Below are positions 28,328 through 36,881 of a stretch of 64,000 nucleotides of DNA, piece by piece. The position numbers and the translations under genes were made by a program. This DNA comes from Bradyrhizobium sp. WBOS07. GTDB lineage: Bacteria > Pseudomonadota > Alphaproteobacteria > Rhizobiales > Xanthobacteraceae. Location: contig NZ_CP029008.1 of assembly GCF_024585165.1 (NCBI RefSeq), positions 5,165,501 to 5,229,500 of the forward strand, read 5' to 3'. How positions within the stretch are numbered: position 1 is the first letter of the stretch; the number at the start of each line of letters is the position of its first letter. Under the pieces are notes generated by a model. It worked only from the letters and a program-made list of their open reading frames with translations. It was not told the origin of the DNA and ran no database searches.

Positions 28328-28455
28328 GGTGTTCCCCGCACGCTACTACTATCTGTCTCGAATCGGGGCACTCTGGCCGAAGCCGATTAACGCACTCTTA
28401 AACCTTGATGCCCCCCGCCCGCCGCCGCGATTGTTGAACACAGGTTTCCCACACA

Positions 28456-30378
28456 ATGAATTCGCGCTCCAACTCTGCTCTCAAGAAGCCTGCTCTCCGC
28501 AAGCCTGCCGCCAAGACGTCTGCCGCCAAGACATCTTCCGTCAAGAAATCCGCCGCCAAGGCAAAGCCCTCCAAGACGTCGCGCGCAAAGCCCGCGAGCA
28601 AGACCGGCAAGCTTCCGGAGTGGAACCTGGCGGATCTCTATTCCGGGATCGATGCGCCGGAAGTGACGCGCGATCTCGAAAAGATGGCTGCCGACTGCGT
28701 CGCGTTCGAGACCGACTACAAGGGCAAGCTGGCGACAGGGACAGCAAACGAAGATGGCGGAAAGTGGCTCGCGGAGGCCGTGCGACGCTATGAGGCGATC
28801 GATGATCTCGCCGGCCGGCTCGGCTCCTATGCCGGTCTCGTCCATGCCGGCGACAGCATGGACCCTGAGATTTCAAAGTTTTACGGCGATGTCTCCGAGC
28901 GGCTGACGGCGGCATCGACGCATCTTCTGTTCTTCGCGCTCGAGCTCAATCGCGTCGATGACGATATTTTGAACCGCGCCATGCAGGCTCCCGAGCTCGC
29001 GTACTACCGTCCTTGGATCGAGGATCTGCGCAAGGAGAAGCCGTATCAGCTCGACGACAAGCTGGAGCAGCTTTTTCTGGAGAAAGCCCAGACCGGCTAT
29101 TCCGCCTTCAACCGGCTGTTCGACCAGACCATCTCCGGCCTGCGTTTCAAGGTCGGGTCCAAGGAGCTCGCGATCGAGCCGACGCTGAACCTGCTGCAGG
29201 ACCGCGATGGCGCAAAGCGCAAGAGCGCGGCGGAAGCGCTGGCGAAGACGTTCAAGGCCAATGAGCGCACCTTTGCGCTGATCACCAACACGCTCGCCAA
29301 GGACAAGGACATCTCCGACCGCTGGCGCGGTTTCAAGGACGTCGCGGATTCCCGGCACCTCAACAACCGGGTCGAGCGCGAGGTGGTGGACGCGCTGGTC
29401 GCCTCGGTGCGCGCGGCCTATCCGAAGCTGTCGCATCGCTATTATGCGCTGAAGGCGAAGTGGTTCGGCAAGAAGCGGCTGGCCTATTGGGACCGCAATG
29501 CGCCGCTGCCGTTCGCCGCGACCGACGTCATCGCCTGGCCGGAGGCCCGAAGCATGGTGCTGACGGCCTATCGCGGCTTCTCGCCAAAAATGGCTGACAT
29601 CGCCGAGCGCTTCTTCACCGATCGCTGGATCGACGCTCCGGTGCGGCCGGGCAAGGCCCCGGGTGCGTTCTCGCATCCGACCACGCCTTCCGCGCACCCC
29701 TACGTGCTCATGAACTACCAGGGCAAGCCGCGCGACGTGATGACGCTCGCCCACGAACTCGGCCACGGCGTGCACCAGGTGCTGGCCGCGAAGAACGGCG
29801 CGCTAATGGCGCCGACGCCGCTGACGTTGGCGGAGACCGCGAGCGTGTTCGGCGAGATGCTGACCTTCCGGCGACTGCTGGCGCAGACCAAGAGCGCCAA
29901 GCAGCGCCAGGCGCTGCTCGCCGGCAAGGTCGAGGACATGATCAACACCGTGGTGCGGCAGATCGCGTTCTATTCCTTCGAGCGCGCGGTCCACACCGAG
30001 CGCAAGAACGGCGAGCTCACCGCGACGCGGCTCGGCGAAATCTGGCTGTCGGTGCAGGGCGAGAGCCTCGGGCCGGCGATCGAGATCAAGGCGGGCTACG
30101 AGAACTACTGGATGTACATCCCGCACTTCATCCACTCGCCGTTCTACGTCTACGCCTATGCCTTCGGCGATTGCCTCGTGAACTCGCTCTATGCCGTCTA
30201 CGAGAACGCGAACGAGGGCTTTGCCGAGCGCTACCTCGACATGCTCGCCGCCGGCGGCACCAAGCATTATTCCGAGCTGCTGCGACCGTTCGGGCTCGAT
30301 GCCAAGGATCCCAAATTCTGGGATGGCGGCCTCTCGGTCATCGCCGGGATGATCGACGAGCTGGAGGCGATGGGCTGA
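28456..30378 (+). CDS. pepF: M3-family oligoendopeptidase F with Lys/Ala-rich N-terminus
   Basis: Cytoplasmic zinc metallopeptidase that cuts short peptides. The 640-residue protein carries the M3 active site in HELGH (433-437), with the third ligand in the ETASVFGE helix downstream, and the Tyr-containing C-terminal region (FIHSPFYVYAYAFGD). The first 55 or so residues are odd: nearly all Lys, Ala, Ser, Pro and Thr in AAKTS/KPA-like repeats, similar to histone H1-type tails, before the normal start around LPEWNLADLYSGID. The ATG is supported by the uninterrupted frame, though a later start would remove the tail. It is followed by a toxin-antitoxin pair 90 bases away. Confidence 0.93.
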   Translation: MNSRSNSALKKPALRKPAAKTSAAKTSSVKKSAAKAKPSKTSRAKPASKTGKLPEWNLADLYSGIDAPEVTRDLEKMAADCVAFETDYKGKLATGTANEDGGKWLAEAVRRYEAIDDLAGRLGSYAGLVHAGDSMDPEISKFYGDVSERLTAASTHLLFFALELNRVDDDILNRAMQAPELAYYRPWIEDLRKEKPYQLDDKLEQLFLEKAQTGYSAFNRLFDQTISGLRFKVGSKELAIEPTLNLLQDRDGAKRKSAAEALAKTFKANERTFALITNTLAKDKDISDRWRGFKDVADSRHLNNRVEREVVDALVASVRAAYPKLSHRYYALKAKWFGKKRLAYWDRNAPLPFAATDVIAWPEARSMVLTAYRGFSPKMADIAERFFTDRWIDAPVRPGKAPGAFSHPTTPSAHPYVLMNYQGKPRDVMTLAHELGHGVHQVLAAKNGALMAPTPLTLAETASVFGEMLTFRRLLAQTKSAKQRQALLAGKVEDMINTVVRQIAFYSFERAVHTERKNGELTATRLGEIWLSVQGESLGPAIEIKAGYENYWMYIPHFIHSPFYVYAYAFGDCLVNSLYAVYENANEGFAERYLDMLAAGGTKHYSELLRPFGLDAKDPKFWDGGLSVIAGMIDELEAMG

Positions 30379-30432
30379 GGCATTCGCCGTCCTTGGGGTG
30401 CGTAAAACATCCGTTGAACCAGCCTTCTTGTG

Positions 30433-30454
30433 ATGTTATACATGTGTATAACAT
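30433..30454. promoter_or_regulatory. Perfect palindrome, probable toxin-antitoxin operator
   Basis: ATGTTATAC and GTATAACAT flank a 4-base spacer, 15 bases before the antitoxin start. The TATA-rich arms could also hold the -10 element, so antitoxin binding would block transcription, as in other self-regulated type II modules. Confidence 0.75.
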
Positions 30455-30468
30455 GCTGGAGGTCAGCC

Positions 30469-30693
30469 ATGAAAATCGAGATCAAGAAGATCGGCAACTC
30501 GGACGGTTTGCTGCTGCCACGTGAACTGATGCAGCGGCTCGATCTCAAGCGCGGCCAGCAATTGCATGTGGTGGAATTGCCTGGTGGTGGTTTTCAGCTG
30601 TTGCCCTACGACCCCGATTTCGAACGGACGATGGAGATAGCCGACGAGATCATGGATAAGTATCGCGACACGCTCGCCGCGCTCGCAAAATAG
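30469..30693 (+). CDS. AbrB/MazE-family antitoxin
   Basis: A 74-residue protein with the swapped-hairpin AbrB/MazE fold signature at its N-terminus: MKIEIKKIGNSDGLLLPREL, then LDLKRGQQLHVVELPGG. The C-terminal 30 residues (FERTMEIADEIMDKYRDTLA) would wrap the toxin. GGAGG lies 6 bases before the ATG. The stop is 12 bases before the toxin start, so the pair is one operon. MazE-like antitoxins with Doc-type toxins occur beside the classical Phd-Doc pairing. Predicted to bind the palindrome at 30433-30454 and repress its own operon. Confidence 0.9.
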   Translation: MKIEIKKIGNSDGLLLPRELMQRLDLKRGQQLHVVELPGGGFQLLPYDPDFERTMEIADEIMDKYRDTLAALAK

Positions 30694-30705
30694 TTGGCGA
30701 TACGC

Positions 30706-31101
30706 ATGAGCGATCCTCAGGAGCCGCTCTGGGTTACCTACGAGCAGGCTGTAGCAATTCACGGTCGACAGCTCCGGCGCTTCGGCGGTGCGCCGGGGTT
30801 GCGCGACGAAGGCATGCTGCGCTCGGCGCTGGAGCGCCCGATCAACAAATGGCGCTACGAACAGGCGCCGTTGGACGAACTCGCCGCAGCCTACGCATTC
30901 GGCCTTGCGAAAAATCATGCATTCGTCGACGGAAACAAGCGCATCGCCTTCATGGCCATGATGGTCTTTCTTCACAAGAATGGCGTAGCTTTCAGCCCCG
31001 ATCCCGCGGAAGCGACAACGATCATCCTCTCTCTCGCCGCCGGCGAAGTCAGTGAGGAGAGTCTGACGCGCTGGATTCGGGACAATTGGAATTCCAAATG
31101 A
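30706..31101 (+). CDS. doc: Doc-type (Fic fold) toxin, death-on-curing family
   Basis: A 131-residue Fic-fold toxin. The active-site motif is HAFVDGNKRIAFMAM (His71 to about Met85), matching HxFx(D/N)xNKR of Doc/Fic enzymes; Doc proteins phosphorylate elongation factor Tu, while others add AMP. The N-terminal YEQAVAIHGRQLRRFGG and GLRDEGMLRSALERP segments are standard for the family. ATG 30706 is preferred; a TTG at 30694, directly after the antitoxin stop, is also possible. The pair looks intact, so it should be functional. Confidence 0.92.
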   Translation: MSDPQEPLWVTYEQAVAIHGRQLRRFGGAPGLRDEGMLRSALERPINKWRYEQAPLDELAAAYAFGLAKNHAFVDGNKRIAFMAMMVFLHKNGVAFSPDPAEATTIILSLAAGEVSEESLTRWIRDNWNSK

Positions 31102-31198
31102 CCCGATTTGCGGGAAAACCCCGCCTCGGTGCCGTTGCCCTGTCCAATTCTTTAAGGTATCCCAGCCCGAGAATTGAACTTTCGACTGGGGACATTCC

Positions 31199-31351
31199 AT
31201 GGCTGACCATAGCGAAGTTGCGTACAGCACCGCCGACGGCAACGACTACGTTGCTCACGAGCAGACCTACGAGGGCTTCATCAAGCTGGTGAAGTACGGC
31301 ACGGCCTCGGTCGCGCTCATCGTGATCCTGATGGCGATCTTCCTGACCTGA
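31199..31351 (+). CDS. aa3-type cytochrome c oxidase subunit IV
   Basis: A 50-residue single-helix protein of the bacterial aa3 oxidase subunit IV family, which packs against the catalytic subunits of the terminal oxidase. The N-terminus is polar (MADHSEVAYSTADGNDY), followed by HEQTYEGFIKLVKYGT and one membrane helix (38-50). The other oxidase subunits are not here; instead pntAA starts 138 bases later, a linkage I recall from related genomes. The small size is normal for the family. Confidence 0.9.
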   Translation: MADHSEVAYSTADGNDYVAHEQTYEGFIKLVKYGTASVALIVILMAIFLT

Positions 31352-31489
31352 TCGATCGGCGGCTGCACACGCCAGCGGCAGCAGCTGCCCAGAATATTTG
31401 CATTCAAGCCGGTGCCAAAACCGGTATCGAACGCCGCGGGAGTAACGCTCAAGTTTGTGCGCGCGCTGTCCCGCGCCGCCGGAGGACCT

Positions 31490-32617
31490 ATGAAGATCGC
31501 CGTTGCCAAGGAAATCGATCCATCGGAGCCGCGTGTCGCCGCTTCGCCTGATACGGTGAAGAAGTTCAAGGCGCTGGGCGCCGAGATCGCCGTCGAGCCG
31601 GGCGCCGGCCTCAAGTCGGGCCTGCCGGATTCCGAATTCACCGCCGCAGGTGCCATTGTCAGCGCCGACGCGCTGAAAGATGCCGACATCATCATCAAGG
31701 TGAAGCGCCCCGAGGCTTCGGAGCTGTCGCAGTACAAGCGCGGTGCGCTCGTCATCGCCATCATGGATCCCTACGGCAACGAGACCGCGCTGAAGACGAT
31801 CGCCGATGCCGGCGTCTCCGCCTTCGCAATGGAGCTGATGCCGCGCATCACCCGCGCACAGGTGATGGACGTGTTGTCTTCGCAGGCGAACCTCGCCGGT
31901 TATCGCGCCGTGATCGAGGGCGCCGAGGCCTTTGGCCGTGCCTTCCCGATGATGATGACGGCGGCCGGCACCGTGCCCGCGGCCAAGGTGTTCGTGATGG
32001 GTGTCGGCGTCGCCGGCCTTCAGGCCATCGCGACCGCGCGCCGCCTGGGTGCCGTCGTGACCGCGACCGACGTGCGTCCCGCCACAAAGGAACAGGTCGA
32101 ATCGCTCGGCGCAAAATTCCTCGCCGTCGAGGACGAGGAGTTCAAGAACGCGCAGACCGCCGGCGGCTATGCCAAGGAAATGTCCAAGGAATATCAGGCC
32201 AAGCAGGCCGCGCTCACCGCCGAGCACATCAAGAAGCAGGACATCGTGATCACCACCGCGCTGATCCCGGGCCGGCCGGCGCCGAAGCTGGTCAGTGCCG
32301 AGATGGTGAAGTCGATGAAGCCCGGCTCGGTGCTGGTCGATCTCGCCGTCGAGCGCGGCGGCAATGTCGAGGGCGCGAAGCCGGGCGAGGTTGTCGACCT
32401 CGATGGCATCAAGATCGTCGGCTACACCAACGTCGCCGGCCGCGTCGCGGCCTCGGCCTCCAGCCTCTACGCGCGCAATTTGTTCTCCTTCATCGAGACC
32501 ATGGTCGACAAGAAAGAGAAGAAGCTCGCCGTCAACTGGGACGACGAGCTGGTCAAGGCGACCGCGCTCACGAAAGACGGCGCCGTCATCCACCCGAACT
32601 TCCAGCCGAAGGCATAA
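31490..32617 (+). CDS. pntAA: NAD(P) transhydrogenase subunit alpha, part 1
   Basis: NAD(H)-binding domain I of the proton-translocating transhydrogenase, which uses the proton gradient to make NADPH from NADH. The 375-residue protein begins MKIAVAKEIDPSEPRVAASP, has MELMPRITRAQ and SSQANLAGYRAV as family landmarks, and the nucleotide-binding loop VMGVGVAGLQAIATARRLGA. It lacks the membrane part, which is a separate gene, as usual in alphaproteobacteria. ATG 31490 has a GGAGGA site; a 26-codon upstream extension is not supported. Confidence 0.96.
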   Translation: MKIAVAKEIDPSEPRVAASPDTVKKFKALGAEIAVEPGAGLKSGLPDSEFTAAGAIVSADALKDADIIIKVKRPEASELSQYKRGALVIAIMDPYGNETALKTIADAGVSAFAMELMPRITRAQVMDVLSSQANLAGYRAVIEGAEAFGRAFPMMMTAAGTVPAAKVFVMGVGVAGLQAIATARRLGAVVTATDVRPATKEQVESLGAKFLAVEDEEFKNAQTAGGYAKEMSKEYQAKQAALTAEHIKKQDIVITTALIPGRPAPKLVSAEMVKSMKPGSVLVDLAVERGGNVEGAKPGEVVDLDGIKIVGYTNVAGRVAASASSLYARNLFSFIETMVDKKEKKLAVNWDDELVKATALTKDGAVIHPNFQPKA

Positions 32618-32629
32618 GGAGAGATCGCC

Positions 32630-32947
32630 ATGGAGCATGTTGCACAGGTCGTCGACCCCTTCGTCTTCCGGCTGTCGATCTTCGTCCTCGCCGTCTTCGT
32701 CGGTTATTTCGTGGTGTGGTCGGTGACCCCGGCGCTGCACACCCCGCTGATGAGCGTGACCAACGCGATCTCCTCGGTGATCGTGGTCGGCGCGCTGCTC
32801 GCGGTCGGCGTCGGCATGGTTTCGAGCGGTTCGGGCTGGGCGCGCGGCTTCGGCTTCGTCGCGCTCATCTTCGCCTGCGTCAACATCTTTGGCGGCTTCC
32901 TTGTCACCCAGCGCATGCTGGCGATGTACAAGAAGAAAGCCAAGTAA
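32630..32947 (+). CDS. pntAB: NAD(P) transhydrogenase subunit alpha, part 2
   Basis: The membrane half of the split alpha subunit (domain IIa), 105 residues with four predicted helices. It starts 12 bases after pntAA and carries [20 protein letters not shown], a segment conserved in this subunit, and [14 protein letters not shown] at the end. It pairs with PntB to form the proton channel in the inner membrane. Confidence 0.95.
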   Translation: MEHVAQVVDPFVFRLSIFVLAVFVGYFVVWSVTPALHTPLMSVTNAISSVIVVGALLAVGVGMVSSGSGWARGFGFVALIFACVNIFGGFLVTQRMLAMYKKKAK

Positions 32948-32986
32948 GCGGCCACCTCGGGCTGAAGGGATCAATGGGGACCTGAG

Positions 32987-34384
32987 ATGAGCGCCAATCT
33001 CTCTGCATTCTTGTATCTCGTGGCGGGGGTGCTGTTCATCCTGTCGCTGCGCGGGCTGTCGAGCCCGGCGACGTCGCGCCAGGGCAATTTGTTCGGCATG
33101 ATCGGCATGGGCATCGCGGTCGCGACCACGCTCGCCAGTCATCCGCCGGCGGACGGCGTCGCCTGGATCCTGGTGATCCTTGGTATCGCCATTGGTGGCG
33201 GCATTGGTGCGGTGATCGCCCGCCGCGTACCGATGACCTCGATGCCGGAACTGGTTGCCGCCTTCCACTCGCTGGTCGGCATGGCCGCGGTGCTGGTTGC
33301 CGCCGGCGCGTTCTATGCGCCCGAGGCGTTCGACATCGGCAAGCCCGGCGCCATTCATGCATCGAGCCTGGTCGAGATGTCGCTCGGCGTCGCCATCGGC
33401 GCACTGACCTTCACCGGCTCGGTGATCGCGTTCCTGAAGCTGTCCGCGCGCATGAGCGGTGCGCCGATCATTCTGCCCGGCCGCCACATCATCAACATCG
33501 CGCTCGCCGTGGCGCTGGTGTTCTTCATCGTCCGTCTCGTCCTCACCGGCGGGGCGTTCGACTTCTGGATGATCACGATTCTGGCGCTGGCGCTCGGCGT
33601 GCTCATGATCATCCCGATCGGCGGCGCCGACATGCCGGTCGTGATCTCGATGCTGAACTCCTACTCGGGCTGGGCTGCGGCCGGCATTGGCTTCACGCTG
33701 GGCAATTCCGCGCTGATCATCACCGGCGCGCTGGTCGGCTCATCCGGCGCGATCCTGTCCTACATCATGTGCCACGCGATGAACCGGTCCTTCATCTCGG
33801 TCATCCTCGGCGGCTTCGGCGGCGAGACCGCCGCGGCCGGCGGCGGGACGGGCGAGCAGAAGCCCGCCAAGCTCGGCTCGGCGGACGATGCCGCCTTCAT
33901 CATGAAGAACGCGCAGAAGGTCATCATCGTGCCCGGCTACGGCATGGCGGTGGCGCAGGCCCAGCACGCGCTGCGCGAGATGGGCGACATCCTGAAGAAG
34001 GAAGGCGTCGAGGTGAAATACGCCATTCATCCGGTGGCAGGCCGTATGCCCGGCCACATGAACGTGCTGCTCGCCGAAGCCAACGTGCCCTATGACGAGG
34101 TGTTTGAGCTCGAGGACATCAACTCCGAATTCGCACAGGCCGACATCGCCTTCGTGATCGGCGCCAACGACGTCACCAACCCGGCGGCCGAGGAGGACAA
34201 GACCTCGCCGATCTACGGCATGCCGGTGCTGCAGGTCTGGAAGGCCGGCACCGTGATGTTCATCAAGCGCTCGCTGGCCTCCGGCTACGCCGGCATCGAC
34301 AATCCGCTGTTCTACCGCGATAACACCATGATGCTGCTCGGCGACGCCAAGAAGGTCACCGAGAACATCGTCAAGGCGATGTAG
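32987..34384 (+). CDS. pntB: NAD(P) transhydrogenase subunit beta
   Basis: Membrane domain IIb and NADPH-binding domain III of transhydrogenase, 465 residues. About nine helices fill the first 270 residues, including HSLVGMAAVLVA and MLNSYSGWAAAGIGF. Domain III starts near 290 and shows VPGYGMAVAQAQHALREM for the pyrophosphate, HPVAGRMPGHMNVLLAEANV, and GANDVTNPAA. It completes the pntAA-pntAB-pntB operon, 39 bases after pntAB. A supply of NADPH for reduction and stress defence is the likely physiological role. Confidence 0.97.
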   Translation: MSANLSAFLYLVAGVLFILSLRGLSSPATSRQGNLFGMIGMGIAVATTLASHPPADGVAWILVILGIAIGGGIGAVIARRVPMTSMPELVAAFHSLVGMAAVLVAAGAFYAPEAFDIGKPGAIHASSLVEMSLGVAIGALTFTGSVIAFLKLSARMSGAPIILPGRHIINIALAVALVFFIVRLVLTGGAFDFWMITILALALGVLMIIPIGGADMPVVISMLNSYSGWAAAGIGFTLGNSALIITGALVGSSGAILSYIMCHAMNRSFISVILGGFGGETAAAGGGTGEQKPAKLGSADDAAFIMKNAQKVIIVPGYGMAVAQAQHALREMGDILKKEGVEVKYAIHPVAGRMPGHMNVLLAEANVPYDEVFELEDINSEFAQADIAFVIGANDVTNPAAEEDKTSPIYGMPVLQVWKAGTVMFIKRSLASGYAGIDNPLFYRDNTMMLLGDAKKVTENIVKAM

Positions 34385-34404
34385 GCGCGCGAAGGAAGCG
34401 GACC

Positions 34405-34575
34405 GTGGCCATCAACAAGGAATGGCACCGGTCCCATCGCATGCCGCCCAAGGCCACGCGCGGGCAGCGCGTCGAGTGGCACGCCTCCCACAAGGCAGCG
34501 TGCGGCTGTCGCGACGTACCGTCAAGCCTTCGGCCCGACGTCATGAAATTGCTGCGGAGCCGTCGCAAGCCCTGA
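34405..34575 (+). CDS. Small protein with duplicated WHxSH motif and CGC
   Basis: A 56-residue basic protein starting at GTG 34405, with GAAGGAAG just upstream. It contains EWHRSHRMP and, about 16 residues later, EWHASHKAACGC: two copies of a Trp-His-x-Ser-His block, the second followed by Cys-Gly-Cys. Arranged His and Cys of this kind often bind zinc or iron, but I know no characterised family with this pattern. I have an impression of similar short hypothetical proteins in Bradyrhizobium genomes. It lies 20 bases after pntB and 24 before a hydrolase gene, so it may be co-transcribed. Confidence 0.65.
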   Translation: MAINKEWHRSHRMPPKATRGQRVEWHASHKAACGCRDVPSSLRPDVMKLLRSRRKP

Positions 34576-34599
34576 GTTCAAACCGGGGCCGGCCGCGCC

Positions 34600-35400
34600 A
34601 TGATCGCCATCGCCAAGTGGACTGTCATCCTGCTCGTGACCGTCTATCTCGCCGGTCTCGTCGTGCTGTATGTCCGGCAGCGCGAGATGCTGTTTCCGAT
34701 CCCGCCGGTCGGTCGCGCTGCACCCGGTGCGGCAGGTCTGCCCGAGGCAGAAGAGCATGTTCTGACCACCCCGGATGGCGAGAATATCATTGTCTGGCAC
34801 GTGCCGGCGAGGCCCGGTCGGCCCGTGATCCTGTATTTCCCTGGCAACGGCGATTTCCTCGCGGGCCGCACCGATCGCTTCAAGGCCATGATTGCCGACG
34901 GCACCGGTCTCGTCGCGCTGTCCTATCGCGGCTATGCCGGCTCGAGCGGCGCGCCGAGCGAGCAGGGCCTGCTGCGCGACGCGGCCACCGCCTACACTTT
35001 CACCAGCGCGCGCTATGGGGCGGAACGAATCGTCGCCTGGGGCTTTTCGCTCGGGACGGGCGTGGCGGTCGCGCTGGCCTCCGAACACGCCATCGGAAAG
35101 CTGATCCTGGAGGCGCCGTATACCTCGACGGCCGACGTCGCAGCATTGGCCTTCCGGTACGTGCCGGTGCGCCTGCTCATGCGCGACCAGTTTCGCTCCG
35201 ACGAACGGATCGCGCGCGTCACGGTGCCGCTGCTGGTGATGCATGGCACCAATGATCTTGCCATTTCCATCCTGTTCGGGGAGCGTCTGTTCGCGCTCGC
35301 GCATGAACCGAAGCGGTTCGTGCGCTTTGCGGGCGGCGGACATGACAATCTCGACAGTTTCGGTGCGCTCGAAACGGCAAGGCGCTTCATTGGATATTGA
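34600..35400 (+). CDS. Membrane-anchored alpha/beta hydrolase
   Basis: A 266-residue hydrolase of the BEM46/YfhR-like group. One N-terminal helix (about 6-25) anchors it. The catalytic triad is visible as Ser150 in GFSLG, Asp219 in HGTNDLA and His248 in GGGHDN, and the oxyanion strand is VILYFPGNGDF. Substrate unknown; relatives are esterases or thioesterases. Its last 11 bases overlap the likely TTG start of the antiporter gene, suggesting coupled translation. Confidence 0.88.
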   Translation: MIAIAKWTVILLVTVYLAGLVVLYVRQREMLFPIPPVGRAAPGAAGLPEAEEHVLTTPDGENIIVWHVPARPGRPVILYFPGNGDFLAGRTDRFKAMIADGTGLVALSYRGYAGSSGAPSEQGLLRDAATAYTFTSARYGAERIVAWGFSLGTGVAVALASEHAIGKLILEAPYTSTADVAALAFRYVPVRLLMRDQFRSDERIARVTVPLLVMHGTNDLAISILFGERLFALAHEPKRFVRFAGGGHDNLDSFGALETARRFIGY

Positions 35401-36826
35401 ACGATCCGTCACGCGGCTCAGGGGCGCATTCCTGCTCGTCATCCTCACCTTGTTGCCGCAGCCGGCCTGGGCCGCAACCGGGCTCGATGGTGCGGCGATG
35501 CGCTGGCCCTATGCGCTGCCCTTTGCCGGTCTGTTGCTGTCGATCGCGCTCGGCCCGCTGCTGTATCCGAAGATTTGGCATCATCATTACGGCAAGATCA
35601 CCGCCGCCTGGTCGCTCCTGGCGCTCGTCTCGCTCGTGATTTTTGCCGGCAGCACGGCGACGCTGGCGGCGCTCGTGCACGCCATGCTCGCCGAATATCT
35701 CGGCTTCATCGTGCTGCTGTTCTCTCTCTATGTCGTGGCCGGCGGCATTCTCATCACCGGCGACATCAAGGCCACGCCGGCGATGAATGCCGGCATCCTC
35801 GCGCTCGGCACGCTGGGGGCGAGCATCGTCGGCACCACTGGCGCCGCGATGATCCTGATCCGTCCGCTAATCCGAGCCAACCGGCCGCGGCGCCACAACG
35901 CTCACGTCATCGTCTTCTTCATCATCCTGGTTGCCAATGTCGGCGGCGCGTTGAGCCCGCTCGGCGATCCGCCGCTGTTCGTCGGTTTCCTGCACGGCGT
36001 CGACTTCTTCTGGACCACACGGACCATCTGGCTGCAGACCGCGCTCGTCGCCGGATTGCTGCTCGCGATTTTCGTCGCCATCGACGTCTGGTGGTTCCGC
36101 AGCGAGCCTTTGCGCGAGGAGGCCGTTTCCGCCGAGCCGGTCCGCATCCGCGGCCTCGTCAATCTCGTGCTGATAGCTGCCATCGTCGCCTGCCTGCTGA
36201 TGTCGGCGATGTGGAAGCCCGGCATCGCCTTCGACGTTCTCGGAACGAAGGTCGAGCTGGAGGATCTCGCGCGCAATTCGGCGCTGCTCGCCATTGCGGC
36301 GCTGTCGGTGTGGCTGACGCCGGACGAGCACAGGCTGGCCAACGGCTTCACCTGGGAGCCGATCCGCGAGGTCGCAAAGCTGTTCGCGGGCATCTTCGTC
36401 GCCATCATTCCGGTCATCGCCATGCTCAACGCCGGCCATCACGGCGCCTTCGCCTGGCTGCTGTCGGCCGTAACGGGGGCGGACGGAGCGCCGCGCGAGG
36501 TCGCTTATTTCTGGTTCACCGGCCTGATGTCCGCGTTCCTCGACAATGCGCCGACCTATCTGTTGTTCTTCCAGCTCGCCGGCGGCGACCCGCAGGTGCT
36601 GATGAATCAGCTCTCGGGCACGCTCGCCTCGATCTCCATGGGCGCGGTCTACATGGGTGCGCTCACCTATATCGGCAATGCACCGAACTTCATGGTGAGC
36701 AGCATCGCCAGCGAGAACGGCATCAAGATGCCGAGCTTCTTCGGCTATTTCTTGCGCGCCGGCGCAGTGTTGATCCCGCTGTTCGTGCTGCTGACGCTGC
36801 TGCCGGTCTCGCCGATCCTGCACTAG
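35390..36826 (+). CDS. Sodium:proton antiporter-like protein (NhaD/CitMHS group)
   Basis: A 478-residue inner-membrane transporter of the ion-transporter superfamily. A signal-like first segment (ending QPAWAAT) is followed by about 12 helices; ILITGDIKATPAMN, LIRPLIRANRPRRHN and VANVGGALSPLGDPPLFVG are the recognisable conserved blocks, the last being the re-entrant NxGxxxxPxGDP-type motif. Ion specificity is not certain. I choose TTG 35390, overlapping the hydrolase by 11 bases, with AAGGCG upstream; the frame is open to 35243 but that part lies within the hydrolase gene and shows no export signal. The ChaA gene follows. Confidence 0.82.
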   Translation: MDIERSVTRLRGAFLLVILTLLPQPAWAATGLDGAAMRWPYALPFAGLLLSIALGPLLYPKIWHHHYGKITAAWSLLALVSLVIFAGSTATLAALVHAMLAEYLGFIVLLFSLYVVAGGILITGDIKATPAMNAGILALGTLGASIVGTTGAAMILIRPLIRANRPRRHNAHVIVFFIILVANVGGALSPLGDPPLFVGFLHGVDFFWTTRTIWLQTALVAGLLLAIFVAIDVWWFRSEPLREEAVSAEPVRIRGLVNLVLIAAIVACLLMSAMWKPGIAFDVLGTKVELEDLARNSALLAIAALSVWLTPDEHRLANGFTWEPIREVAKLFAGIFVAIIPVIAMLNAGHHGAFAWLLSAVTGADGAPREVAYFWFTGLMSAFLDNAPTYLLFFQLAGGDPQVLMNQLSGTLASISMGAVYMGALTYIGNAPNFMVSSIASENGIKMPSFFGYFLRAGAVLIPLFVLLTLLPVSPILH

Positions 36827-36881
36827 CATTGAATCTCGCGCCTGATTTGCTACTGCTCATCCGAGCAGATGGAATTGGTGA

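Noticed and set aside
24573..28390. Plus-strand frames of about 650 and 580 codons opposite the L,D-transpeptidase and NtrC-like genes
   Set aside because: Their composition (Arg/Gly/His/Asp) is typical of antisense frames in high-GC DNA, and the opposite strand has clear family motifs.
30379..31110. Genomic island around the toxin-antitoxin pair
   Set aside because: No integrase, tRNA or direct-repeat boundary was seen and base composition does not shift noticeably.
31049..33487. Minus-strand frame of about 800 codons across pntAA-pntB
   Set aside because: It is the shadow of three firmly identified genes; it shows no start signal and no domain.
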